This document shows positions 52,424 to 59,913 of a stretch of DNA of 64,000 nucleotides, in pieces. Each line of letters begins with the position of its first letter. Position 1 is the stretch's first letter. The notes below the pieces were generated by a model. That model was given only the letters and a program-made list of their open reading frames with translations. It made no database searches and was not told the DNA's origin. The stretch spans positions 124,001 to 188,000 of the forward strand of contig NZ_RARC01000011.1 of assembly GCF_003719305.1 (NCBI RefSeq). Direction: 5' to 3'. The DNA comes from Mycolicibacterium stellerae (GTDB taxonomy: Bacteria > Actinomycetota > Actinomycetes > Mycobacteriales > Mycobacteriaceae). Position numbers and translations under genes: made by a program.

Positions 52424-53521
52424 ATGACTCTTCTCAACAGAACTCGGATCCGTGCCGCCATCGCGATATGTGCGGTCGGCTACCTCGCGATGCCGTTGTC
52501 TGCGTACGCAAGACCGCCCGCTCCGCTGGCCCCACCCTGCGGCAACTGGGTGATACCCGCAGGCACATTTGTGATTAACCAGGACAACGGCATTGTCGTG
52601 GAGATGGAAGGGTGGAACGGAGACGCGGCGTCGGGGCAGCCTATTCGGTATCTTTCACCCGCCCTTTTTGGTCCGAAGGACGTGACGACCGGCCACATAG
52701 CCACTTACAAGAACGCCGACATCTACCACGTGAACCAGATTTTCTTCAGAGCGGACTGGGACCCGCACCCGGGCTCGAGCGATTGGAACGACTACAGAGG
52801 CACCATCGACGGCAACGGCTACGCGAGCGGCACGACCACAAACGACGGCGGAGCAACCAACGGCTGGCGTTCCGTCCAGCCGCTGAAATGCACTCCGGGG
52901 CCGCGCTTCTCGGCAATCGCGTACTCGTATCAATCGTGGGCTACTGCCCAGGACTACCCGGATCGCGCCACCGCCGAGAAGAAGGCCTTAGACAACTGTT
53001 CCGGAGGAGACTGTTCGGTTGTCTCGGTTCCCAATGAAACGGGGCAACCAGCGAACCAACCTTGTGTCGCGGTGACGGTCGGTTCGTACACCAACTACGC
53101 ATTCGGGTCGACTTTGACCGACGCGAAAGACAGGGCCCGCCAAAACTACAACGGCATTGGCACTCCGAATGTCGTGCCCGTATGTAAGAGGGACGGCACC
53201 CCCGCCATCGAGGCCTTTTGGGTTTCCGGAAAGTTCCCACCACAGCAGCCGCCTCCTCCTCCGTCGGAGATCACGCTTCGCTTCGACCCTCCACAGCTTC
53301 TGTCGATCACCGGACATGTCGGCATCACAAACAACGCTGGAAAGCCGGCCATCAGTTGCGAATTCAGCGATGGAATCGTGCCTGATCCTGACAAGAAATT
53401 CGACGTGACTGGAGACGCGGAATACGATCTCGTTCTCCCGCCCCCAACACCGGGCATCAACTACAACCTCACCGTCACCTGCCCTCCGCTCACCCCCTAC
53501 AAAAAATCATGGAAGTGGTGA
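52424..53521 (+). CDS. Secreted array member 5 with inserted DUF4189 domain
   Basis: A 365-residue exported protein. The signal peptide is followed by an N-terminal domain (PPCGNWVIPAGTFVINQDNG to DYRGTIDGNGYASGTTT and WRSVQPLKC) related to that of the other members. Next is a DUF4189 domain at about 165-260 (FSAIAYSYQSWATAQDYP, ATAEKKALDNCSGGDCSVVS, CVAVTVGSYTNYAFGSTL). Then comes a Pro-rich linker (PPQQPPPPPSE) and the shared C-terminal domain (ITLRFDPPQLLSITGHVGI, NNAGKPAISCEFSDG, YNLTVTCPPL). It ends KSWKW instead of EQKQF. A ribosome site AGGGAG precedes ATG 52424. Function unknown. Confidence 0.84.
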   Translation: MTLLNRTRIRAAIAICAVGYLAMPLSAYARPPAPLAPPCGNWVIPAGTFVINQDNGIVVEMEGWNGDAASGQPIRYLSPALFGPKDVTTGHIATYKNADIYHVNQIFFRADWDPHPGSSDWNDYRGTIDGNGYASGTTTNDGGATNGWRSVQPLKCTPGPRFSAIAYSYQSWATAQDYPDRATAEKKALDNCSGGDCSVVSVPNETGQPANQPCVAVTVGSYTNYAFGSTLTDAKDRARQNYNGIGTPNVVPVCKRDGTPAIEAFWVSGKFPPQQPPPPPSEITLRFDPPQLLSITGHVGITNNAGKPAISCEFSDGIVPDPDKKFDVTGDAEYDLVLPPPTPGINYNLTVTCPPLTPYKKSWKW

Positions 53522-53530
53522 CACAGGAAT

Positions 53531-53561
53531 CGGCCCGCCACCGGGGAGCAATGGCGGGCCG
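53531..53561 (+). terminator. Strong hairpin ending the secreted array
   Basis: CGGCCCGCCA (53531-53540) pairs perfectly with TGGCGGGCCG (53552-53561) over an 11-base loop, starting 10 bases after the stop of array member 5. There is no T-run. It is well placed to end the array transcript. Confidence 0.7.
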
Positions 53562-53788
53562 AAGCGGGGAGACGATAGTCCTTATGCCCCACCCGAATGG
53601 CCGTTCTCGTCTCGAGGGCTCGGGATTTTGGTCGGAGCGAAACAGCACAGCTGGGAGCCGAACGCGCCGGACCAGTAGCTCCGAATGCTGGCCAGGTGGG
53701 CCAATCATGGACCCTTCCGCAGGCGGAATCGGCTGACCGGCCAATGACGCGCCGGGCAGGTATGACGTTAGGGAGTCATTCGGTCGGG

Positions 53789-54328
53789 TCAACCCGCGAG
53801 CGCCGCTTGGTACTGGTCGGCCACGGACGGGCTCAGCTTGCCGCTGACGCGCAGGAGCAGATTGTCCTGCAGGGTGTTGTATTCGGTGCCGAGGATCGGC
53901 GCCGCGCTCAGACCAGTCTCGAGGTAGTCGGCGCGTTGCTGAGCGGACGCGGCGTCGGGCCATTGTTCGACTCCAGCGCCGCACACGATGCCGGGCTCGC
54001 TCTGGTCGCACTCTTCGCCTGTGCGCGGGTCGACGATCACGGTCGCTGCGACTTACCCGTTGGTCCGGCCGATCATGTTGTTGGCGTCGTTCTCGCCGGT
54101 AATCGTGATGAGCGATACCTCTGGAATCGCCGCCTTGATCTTCTCGGCGGCCGCCTGGGCTGTCATCGCCTGGGGTTGGGGTGCTGCTGCTTTGGATGTG
54201 GCTGCCGAAGCGCTGCCATCGCTGCTGTCCTGTTCGCTTGGCGCGCCGGCGACCGCGGAGGCCATCAGGACGGCGAAGCAGATACATTTCAGCGCTGGCT
54301 GTGAGGTCACGACCGCGTGGTTAACCAT
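53789..54328 (-). pseudogene. Secreted mycobacterial protein gene broken by one in-frame stop
   Basis: One frame codes for a signal-bearing N-terminal half (MVNHAVVTSQ to MASAVAG, then AAAEKIKAAIPEVSLITITG and NNMIGRTNG) and, after a single TAA at 54053-54055, continues in the same frame with VAATVIVDPRTGEECDQSE, VEQWPDAASAQQRADYLETG and LGTEYNTLQDNLLLRVSGKL. The combined length of about 179 residues and the continuous sense are those of a known type of mycobacterial secreted protein, where a Tyr (TAC/TAT) is expected at the stop. So one base change probably broke it. A 36-residue gap or shift is not needed. Confidence 0.75.
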
Positions 54329-54385
54329 TTGCCCCGGCGAGGAATTCGGCGACGCCACCCTTTCGCCAACGCTAGTGTCGGGAAC

Positions 54386-54885
54386 GTGTGGGGGATACTG
54401 GCGTTCGCCGTCTCGGTTCTGTCTGCGATCGGTGCGATCTTCGCGGTCTGATATGCCCGCGTGTCAGCCAGAGCTGCGGTGCGTTCGGCTGACCTTGCCG
54501 AGGTGGTGGAGGCGGGCCGTCACTACGGCTGGCGCAACGAGGCCCGGACGAACGAGTCTGTTCGCAACTACACACTGCGCAATGTCGGGACGGTGAATGC
54601 CCGCAATGTCACCATTGCCGGCAACTACGACGTGATCGAGTTCCACGGCACACATGACCCCAAGACGTGCGACATCGCTGCGGGGCAGGCGCGCCTGTTC
54701 ATGGTCGCGCAGGCTTTCGGTGATATAGGCGGCAACATCGACATCACCTGGACGCCGGATCTGCTCGACGCCGAGCCGATGACGTGGACGGAGACACCGC
54801 CGATGGCGCCGTTCCTCCCGCTCTGTCGGATATCGATTGGCATAACGTGCGCAAAATCGTCGAGCGCGTGGCGAGAGACCGCTGA
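54386..54885 (+). pseudogene. Membrane-anchored protein gene with stop codon and frameshift
   Basis: From GTG 54386 a membrane helix is encoded (WGILAFAVSVLSAIGAIFAV), then TGA at 54449-54451 where TGG (Trp) would be natural, then in the same frame YARVSARAAVRSADLAEVVE and NYTLRNVGTVNARNVTIAGN with an Ig-like domain to about 54790. After that the sense moves to another frame that reads LSDIDWHNVRKIVERVARDR and stops at 54885. A nonsense change and a frameshift near 54770-54835 are therefore both needed. Family not recognised. It is divergent from the other broken gene at 53789-54328. Confidence 0.65.
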
Positions 54886-54983
54886 GGTTCCTTTATATGG
54901 GGGACAGCCGGAGGCGATTGTCCACGCATCGTCCATGCGACGCCCGCAGCGCTCTAAAAATTACCTCTGAACAGGTAAAACTG

Positions 54984-55058
54984 TGGTGCGCGATACTGGG
55001 ATTGAACCAGTGACCTCTTCCGTGTCAGGGAAGCGCTCTCCCGCTGAGCTAATCGCGC
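54984..55058 (-). tRNA. tRNA-Val (GAC)
   Basis: On the minus strand the cloverleaf is complete: acceptor GCGCGAT with ATCGCGC, D-arm GCTC/GAGC, anticodon stem CTTCC/GGAAG with loop CTGACAC (anticodon GAC) and T-arm ACTGG-TTCAATC-CCAGT. CCA is encoded. Length is 72 bases without CCA. Confidence 0.96.
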
Positions 55059-55068
55059 CTGAAACCTT

Positions 55069-55142
55069 TGGAGGTGGAGACGGGAATCGAACCCGTGTGC
55101 ACGGCTTTGCAGGCCGTTGCCTCACCACTCGGCCACTCCACC
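55069..55142 (-). tRNA. tRNA-Cys (GCA)
   Basis: Minus strand; acceptor GGTGGAG with CTCCACC, anticodon loop CTGCAAA (anticodon GCA), T-loop region GGGTTCGATTCCC, discriminator T and encoded CCA. It lies ten bases upstream of the tRNA-Val in transcript order, so both probably derive from one precursor. Confidence 0.96.
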
Positions 55143-55168
55143 GCTGGGGTTGATGCGACTGCACCTCG

Positions 55169-55241
55169 AGCGGATGACGGGATTCGAACCCGCGACCCTC
55201 ACCTTGGCAAGGTGATGCGCTACCAACTGCGCTACATCCGC
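55169..55241 (-). tRNA. tRNA-Gly (GCC)
   Basis: Minus strand; acceptor GCGGATG with CATCCGC, anticodon loop TTGCCAA (anticodon GCC), T-arm GCGGG-TTCGAAT-CCCGT. CCA is not encoded. First gene of the Gly-Cys-Val tRNA unit, 73 bases long. Confidence 0.96.
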
Positions 55242-55349
55242 GCGCCACGAACGAGTTCGTCGCTCGTCGCGAAGGACGACGATAGTCCACTTCAGTGTGG
55301 CCGCACAAATCCCTTCCGTTACCGGTCAGGCGCCGCTCGGCAGCCGAGG

Positions 55350-55577
55350 TCAGAAGATTGCGTAGGCCTCTTTGGAAAATCGTGAACCCGTGACCGTCGG
55401 AGTTAGAGCAACGCATCCCTGACGGCTCGCTGTTGCAGCTCATCCCGCCGCCGGCCTGGAACTGGCCATAGGGCAGAGCCGGACCGCCGCCCGTTGCGGT
55501 GTCGCCCGCGCACACAAACCTCGCAGGACCGGTCGGATGCCGCCGATATGGCCGCTGGGGGAGGTGAATCCGGCCAT
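55350..55577 (-). pseudogene. Decayed paralogue of the neighbouring secreted protein
   Basis: Minus-strand fragments match the protein at 55648-56127: GFTSPSGHIG (compare FSSPSGNIGCY), then FVCAGDTATGGGPALPYGQF, then CNSEPSGMRCSNSDGHGFTI. The stretch expected between the first two is deleted. Near the end, one extra T in a run (AAAA at 55376-55379 on the plus strand) shifts the frame. After correction the frame ends FSKEAYAIF and a TGA at 55350-55352, like the SRQAIHLA end of the intact gene. The ATG at 55577 is not necessarily the original start. Confidence 0.7.
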
Positions 55578-55647
55578 TGTCAGCGGCGGCCGCGGAGCAA
55601 CGCTTCCCCAGCGACTGCAAGGCCGACAATGTGTCGAATCGTCGGCG

Positions 55648-56127
55648 TCACGCCAAGTGAATGGCCTGGCGAGAAATCGAGAACTCGCCGCCGTAAACGA
55701 AGTCCCAGCACGTGATGCCGTCCGGCGTGCTCGTGCACTCGATCGAGCCGGAAACGATCTTGTCGCCGTAGGCCAGCGGGTTGCCCGTAGTCAGGGCGGT
55801 ATCGCCGGCGCAGACGTAGTCCGCGGACTTGCCGGCGTCCAGTTGAAGCCCCTGCCCCCAACCCGTCATCTCCGGGCAACTGGCCGGCTTGGGCGGGGGA
55901 GCCCAGTCGCGCTCCCTGATGTCACACCGCACAGAGTCGGGGTCTATATAGCAGCCGATGTTTCCCGACGGTGAGCTGAACGCAGTCAGCTCGGAGACTT
56001 CGCGGGTGGTGAGCAAAAGAGGCTCGATCGCACCCGGGGGTGCAGCTGCGGCAACACCGGCCAATGCGCTCATGGCGAGGGGGACGGCCACAGCCACCGC
56101 CAAGAGCGAAAATTGACGCGTCTTCAT
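55648..56127 (-). CDS. Secreted Cys-rich mycobacterial protein
   Basis: A 159-residue exported protein. The signal peptide MKTRQFSLLAVAVAVPLAMS ends near GVAAAAP. The mature part has six Cys in the pattern SPSGNIGCYIDPDSVRCDI, KPASCPEMTGWGQGL, SADYVCAGDTALTTG, GSIECTSTPDGITCWDF and ends with FSISRQAIHL. This arrangement is repeated in many mycobacterial secreted proteins of unknown function; three disulfides are likely. A damaged paralogue lies directly downstream. ATG at 56127 begins at the signal peptide. Neighbouring tRNAs suggest this block changes between strains. Confidence 0.8.
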   Translation of the reverse strand: MKTRQFSLLAVAVAVPLAMSALAGVAAAAPPGAIEPLLLTTREVSELTAFSSPSGNIGCYIDPDSVRCDIRERDWAPPPKPASCPEMTGWGQGLQLDAGKSADYVCAGDTALTTGNPLAYGDKIVSGSIECTSTPDGITCWDFVYGGEFSISRQAIHLA

Positions 56128-56229
56128 GCCGCCACGCTACGTGATCCCGTGCGTTTGCTGGACGAATCCCGCAAGGCGGCTGAGTTCTCTTGGCCATGCG
56201 GCCGCGTGCTAATCTTCGACGTCGTCCCC

Positions 56230-56301
56230 GGTCTCGTAGCTCAGGGGGAGAGCGTCCGCCTCACACGCGGAAGGTCACTGGTTCGATCCCAGTCGGGACC
56301 A
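56230..56301 (+). tRNA. tRNA-Val (CAC)
   Basis: Plus strand; acceptor GGTCTCG with CGGGACC (one T-G pair), D-arm GCTC/GAGC, anticodon loop CTCACAC (anticodon CAC), T-arm ACTGG-TTCGATC-CCAGT. CCA is not fully encoded (ACAAC follows). 72 bases. Confidence 0.95.
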
Positions 56302-56394
56302 CAACATAAACCGTCTTCGATCGCTCGGTGCAATTGGGCAGTCGCCACTCGACGTCGAATCTCGGGTTTCGGCGGCGGCCGCGGCGCTTTTCTT

Positions 56395-56760
56395 TCGCAC
56401 ATGGCAGCGTCGGCCCCTTTTCACTAAATCGTGCGGATCTTCGGGCTCTGCCGCCAGCGCCACTCCAATCGCCGCGTTTACGGTCAGCTGCAGGTCCCGG
56501 CTGATCGCAATCGGGTCGCGCTGCGACCGTTCTCGTCGGTGATTTCTTTGAGGCGACCGAGATCAATGAAGAGGGCGGCAACCGGATTCGTTGGTGTTGC
56601 TGATGCCAGCTTGGTGGCCATCACGCAGCTCAGATGGCGGCGATTGGGTAGCCCGGTCAGCGAGTCGTGCAGGCCGAGGTGCGCAAGTTTGGCCTGGGCT
56701 CGGCTCAGCTGGATCGATTCGACGTCGTATGCCAACGGCCGAGCGGCCTGCAGGTGACGA
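56395..56760 (-). pseudogene. GGDEF-domain remnant lacking the catalytic core
   Basis: The minus strand reads AYDVESIQLSRAQAKLAHLG, LHDSLTGLPNRRHL and PVAALFIDLGRLKEITDENG, the first half of a diguanylate cyclase domain. Shortly after, in another frame, come RDPIAISRDLQLTVNAAIG and VALAAEPEDPHDLV, the second half. The part that should carry GGDEF is missing, and after DLVK another one-base shift leads to GADAAMCERK (compare ADxAMYxAK). So there is an internal deletion of about 50 codons and two shifts. No active enzyme can be made. Confidence 0.7.
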
Positions 56761-56796
56761 ACCTACAGCCGGCTGCACCGAGCGAGGCAGGTGACG

Positions 56797-58986
56797 ATGG
56801 CGCCAAGCGGTCGGTGGCCCGTCGACGAAACAGTTCCGCACCAAGGACGCATCAACGACAATGTGTTCTCTCAGTCGGCCTACGAACAACCGGGCGGGAC
56901 CACTGTCGTGCGGGACGTGATCGATTTCGATAGCACGCTGGCCCACTCATGTCTGGAGATCTGGGACATCCTGGCTGCCCCCGACTTGTACCGGCGATTC
57001 TTCCGTGGGCTCGGGTCCTGCGAGCAGGTTTCCGGCAGGGCGCAGCACTACGAGGTCCGTCTGTCCACCCCGCGCGGCGCGGTTGCCGTTCACGAGATGC
57101 GCTTGACGACGCGCCGGGTGGGTAAGGAGATGCGGCTCGACGCAACGCAGGTGAGCGGTAGCTTTGTGCTGATTCGCTTGACCCCCGAGACGGGCGGTAC
57201 TCGAATCGCATTGAGGATCTTTGCGGCCGGCCTGCTCCACCCTGACCTCGCCAACGTCAGCGACAGCGCCGTGAAGAACTGGGTCCAAGAAGGTCTCTCG
57301 CGAATTTCCGACTATCTCGAAGGCAAGCAGTCATCACAACTGGTCAACATGGGCGACATGGGGTCCCTGCATCTCAGCGTCGCCAAGACCATGATTGTCA
57401 GCGGTGTGGTGCGTGCGTCCCGGCCCGACCGTGGCCTGCGACAGCTCAATTCCCTTGCCAAGTGGGGATTCACGCTCGCGGGTGGCATCGCGGCCGCCGC
57501 TGCCCGATCGCCGCGCAATATAGCGTTGGTCGACGAGGACAGGACGTCGACCTACGCGGACGTGGCCGAGCGCACCACGTGCATAGCGTCGGGCCTCGCC
57601 GCGCGCGGCTTCACCAAAGACAGCAAGTTCGCCATCCTCGCCCGCAATCATTCGGCGATGGTCGAAACCATGGTGGCTGCGAGCAAGCTGGGTGCCGATC
57701 TGACACTGCTCAACACCGGCCTCGCTGCCCGCACGATCGAAGAGATCGTCAACAGCAACGTCTTCGACGCCATATTCGTCGATGACGACCTCGAACCGCA
57801 GGTGCGCTATCTCCCCGCGGAGATTCCGCGAATTTCAACACGCCCCGGTTCGGTTGTGGCTTATCGAAGTTCGATCGACGATTTCATTCCGGCGGGGGCC
57901 GAGGCGGGGCCGTTGCCGCCCCCGAAGCAAGCCGGCAAGCTGGTCGTTCTCACCTCGGGTACCACCGGCACGCCGAAGGGCGCACGGCGGCCCACACCAA
58001 CCGGGTTCGGCGCCATCGCCGCGATGTTGTCGCGAATGCCGCTGCGCCGCAACGAGGTGATGTTGGTCTCCGCACCGCTGTTTCACGCCTGGGGCCTCGC
58101 GGCGCTGCAGGTGAGTGCTCCGCTGCACGCAACGGTGGTGCTGAACGAACGATTCGACGCCGAAGAGTGTCTGAAAACTATTGAGCTGCAACGCTGCACC
58201 GTCCTGGTCGCGGTCCCGGTGATGTTGCAGCGCATTCTCCAGTTGCCTGCCGAGGTGATCAACCGATACGACACGTCGTCGCTGAAAGTGGTCGCCAGCA
58301 GCGGGTCGCCGATCCCCGGTGCATCCGTCATCAAGTTCATGGACACCTTCGGCGATGTTCTGTACAACTTCTACGGCTCCACCGAGGTGTCGTGGGCAAC
58401 GATTGCCGATCCCACCGACCTACGCGTCGCCCCGACCACCGCCGGTCGGCCACCCCTCGGTACTCGCATCGCAGTACTCAATCGGCACGGCGCCCCTCTG
58501 CCGATCGGCGCCGTCGGACGCATCTTCGTCGGCAACGACATGCTGTTTGACGGCTATACCAATGCGGAGTCACCCGCCGTCGAAGACCGGCTGATGGACA
58601 CCGGCGATCTCGGATATCTCGACGCCAGCGGGCGACTCTTCGTCGCCGGACGCGACGACGAGATGATCATCTCCGGCGGCGAGAACGTGTTTCCGCGGCC
58701 CGTCGAAGAAGCCATCGCTGTCCTGCCGCAGGTCGTCGACGTGGCAGTGGTCGGAGTTCCCGATGCCGAGTACGGTCAACGACTCGCCGCATTCGTCGTA
58801 TGCGCCACCGGGGCGTCACTGGACGAAGACATGGTGAGGGGCTACGTCCGGAACCGCCTGAGTCGCTTCTCGATTCCGCGCGACGTCACCTTCGTCAATC
58901 AGCTGCCGCGCACCGCGACGGGAAAGATACTGAAACGCCAATTGACCGACGGGCAGTTCCCCATGGAGATGGGCTGGCCGGGTTAG
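56797..58986 (+). CDS. SRPBCC domain fused to acyl-CoA/AMP-forming synthetase (FadD-like)
   Basis: A 729-residue protein in one uninterrupted frame. Residues 30-190 form an SRPBCC-type lipid-binding domain (DFDSTLAHSCLEIWDILAAP, GRAQHYEVRLSTPRGAVAVH). Residues 225-729 form an ANL synthetase: ATP motif VVLTSGTTGTPKGARR, YNFYGSTEVSWA, DTGDLGYLDASGRLFVAGRD and the C-terminal Lys in PRTATGKILKRQL. The enzyme would activate a fatty acid to acyl-AMP/CoA; FadD2/FadD12-like sequence suggests a fatty substrate. ATG 56797 (GAGG nine bases before) is preferred to GTG 56791. The fusion is unusual; the domain may deliver or sense the acyl substrate. Confidence 0.85.
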   Translation: MAPSGRWPVDETVPHQGRINDNVFSQSAYEQPGGTTVVRDVIDFDSTLAHSCLEIWDILAAPDLYRRFFRGLGSCEQVSGRAQHYEVRLSTPRGAVAVHEMRLTTRRVGKEMRLDATQVSGSFVLIRLTPETGGTRIALRIFAAGLLHPDLANVSDSAVKNWVQEGLSRISDYLEGKQSSQLVNMGDMGSLHLSVAKTMIVSGVVRASRPDRGLRQLNSLAKWGFTLAGGIAAAAARSPRNIALVDEDRTSTYADVAERTTCIASGLAARGFTKDSKFAILARNHSAMVETMVAASKLGADLTLLNTGLAARTIEEIVNSNVFDAIFVDDDLEPQVRYLPAEIPRISTRPGSVVAYRSSIDDFIPAGAEAGPLPPPKQAGKLVVLTSGTTGTPKGARRPTPTGFGAIAAMLSRMPLRRNEVMLVSAPLFHAWGLAALQVSAPLHATVVLNERFDAEECLKTIELQRCTVLVAVPVMLQRILQLPAEVINRYDTSSLKVVASSGSPIPGASVIKFMDTFGDVLYNFYGSTEVSWATIADPTDLRVAPTTAGRPPLGTRIAVLNRHGAPLPIGAVGRIFVGNDMLFDGYTNAESPAVEDRLMDTGDLGYLDASGRLFVAGRDDEMIISGGENVFPRPVEEAIAVLPQVVDVAVVGVPDAEYGQRLAAFVVCATGASLDEDMVRGYVRNRLSRFSIPRDVTFVNQLPRTATGKILKRQLTDGQFPMEMGWPG

Positions 58987-58996
58987 CCCCGATCTC

Positions 58997-59446
58997 TCAA
59001 TCCAGTTCGGCGAGGACCTTGCGGGCTGCTTCGAGTTCGGCTTCAAGCGCGGCAACCCTGGCGGCCTGCTGGGAGCGGGCCTCCTCGATCATCCCGTCGA
59101 TCGGGGCGGAGAGGTCCTCGTGTAGCTCCTTGGCGGCCCGGGAGACGGCGGCGGCCGCGACCGCGAGGTTGCGGGCCAGGTAGGTGGTGCCCTGCTTGAG
59201 TTCGGCGTGCCAGTCGCCGTCGGCGGTTCCGGTGACAGTGAGAGTGAGCTCGAGTGTCTTGGTCTTCTTGCTCGTCGCCTTCTTGGCCGGAGCTTTCTTG
59301 GGCTTCTCCTTGGCAGGAGCCTCAGAGGTCGCTGCGTCCTCCGATGCCGTACTCGCGGGCACGTTGTTCTCGACTGGAGTGGCCAACACGTCGGGCGTGT
59401 CGGAGACGGTGGGCGACGCTTCTCGTGCCAGGGTGTCTACGGTCAT
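58997..59446 (-). CDS. Lys/Ala-rich protein (DUF6319-like)
   Basis: A 149-residue protein in three parts: an Ala/Thr/Glu-rich N-terminus (about 1-45), a histone-like basic linker (KEKPKKAPAKKATSKKTK), and a C-terminal domain with a strand LELTLTVTGTADGDWHAELK followed by a long helix (AVSRAAKELHEDL, then SQQAARVAALEAELEAARKV) that looks like a coiled coil. ATG 59446 (MTVDTLAREA) is chosen; GGAG lies 13 bases upstream. An upstream ATG would add an unrelated 20 residues. It might bind nucleic acid through the basic linker, but this is inference. Converges with the FadD fusion gene. Confidence 0.75.
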   Translation of the reverse strand: MTVDTLAREASPTVSDTPDVLATPVENNVPASTASEDAATSEAPAKEKPKKAPAKKATSKKTKTLELTLTVTGTADGDWHAELKQGTTYLARNLAVAAAAVSRAAKELHEDLSAPIDGMIEEARSQQAARVAALEAELEAARKVLAELD

Positions 59447-59601
59447 TGTGGTGGAGAACTCCTTCTGGGCATCTGCCCGCAGTGAGAGGGTGGCGCAGAG
59501 AGTCATTAGAACATATGTTCGACCCTCGGCGCCAATTTGCCCCCCGATGCCCCACTAAGGCTGCAGCACAGGCTCTTTGCGCCGAGACCACGGTGGCGGC
59601 A

Positions 59602-59913
59602 TCACGTCTGCGCTTCCCGCGGCCGGAGGAACTCCACTCGTCTGTCGGTGAGCAACGGGCGAATGCGTCTGCCGACCAGCTCCTGGTAGTGCGAAGAGCT
59701 CAGGTGTGCCTGGAGGGCGGCGCTGTCGCGGTAATGCTCGATGAGAAGAAGCGCCGTGGGGTCATCCGTCCGCTGAAAAGCCTCATACCCGAGGCATCCC
59801 GGTTCGCCGAGCGACTGGGGCGCAAGCGCAGCGACGTGTGCAAGCACGGTGTCCAGCGACGCCGCGGTGGTCTGCCAGTGGGCGACCACCACGACCGGCT
59901 CATCCGTTCCCAT
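59602..59913 (-). CDS. Antibiotic biosynthesis monooxygenase (ABM) domain protein
   Basis: A 103-residue dimeric alpha-beta barrel protein. Motifs: VVVVAHWQTTAASLDTVLAH, GCLGYEAFQRTDDPTALLLI and EHYRDSAALQAHLSSSHYQE, the standard ABM/YgiN order. Such proteins act as cofactor-less quinone oxygenases or haem-degrading enzymes; the Asn/Trp pair of haem-degrading MhuD-type members cannot be confirmed here. The start ATG overlaps the TGA of the DJ-1 family gene by one base, so the two are one operon. The partnership suggests detoxification of reactive aldehydes or quinones. Confidence 0.82.
   Translation of the reverse strand: MGTDEPVVVVAHWQTTAASLDTVLAHVAALAPQSLGEPGCLGYEAFQRTDDPTALLLIEHYRDSAALQAHLSSSHYQELVGRRIRPLLTDRRVEFLRPREAQT

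Noticed and set aside
49023..53521. CRISPR array or toxin-immunity cassette as explanation of the tandem genes
   Set aside because: There are no short repeats with spacers, no cas genes, and no toxin domain or immunity partner; all members have signal peptides.
53522..53788. Open minus-strand frame between the array terminator and the first broken gene
   Set aside because: Pro/Arg-rich with no motif; the stretch looks noncoding.
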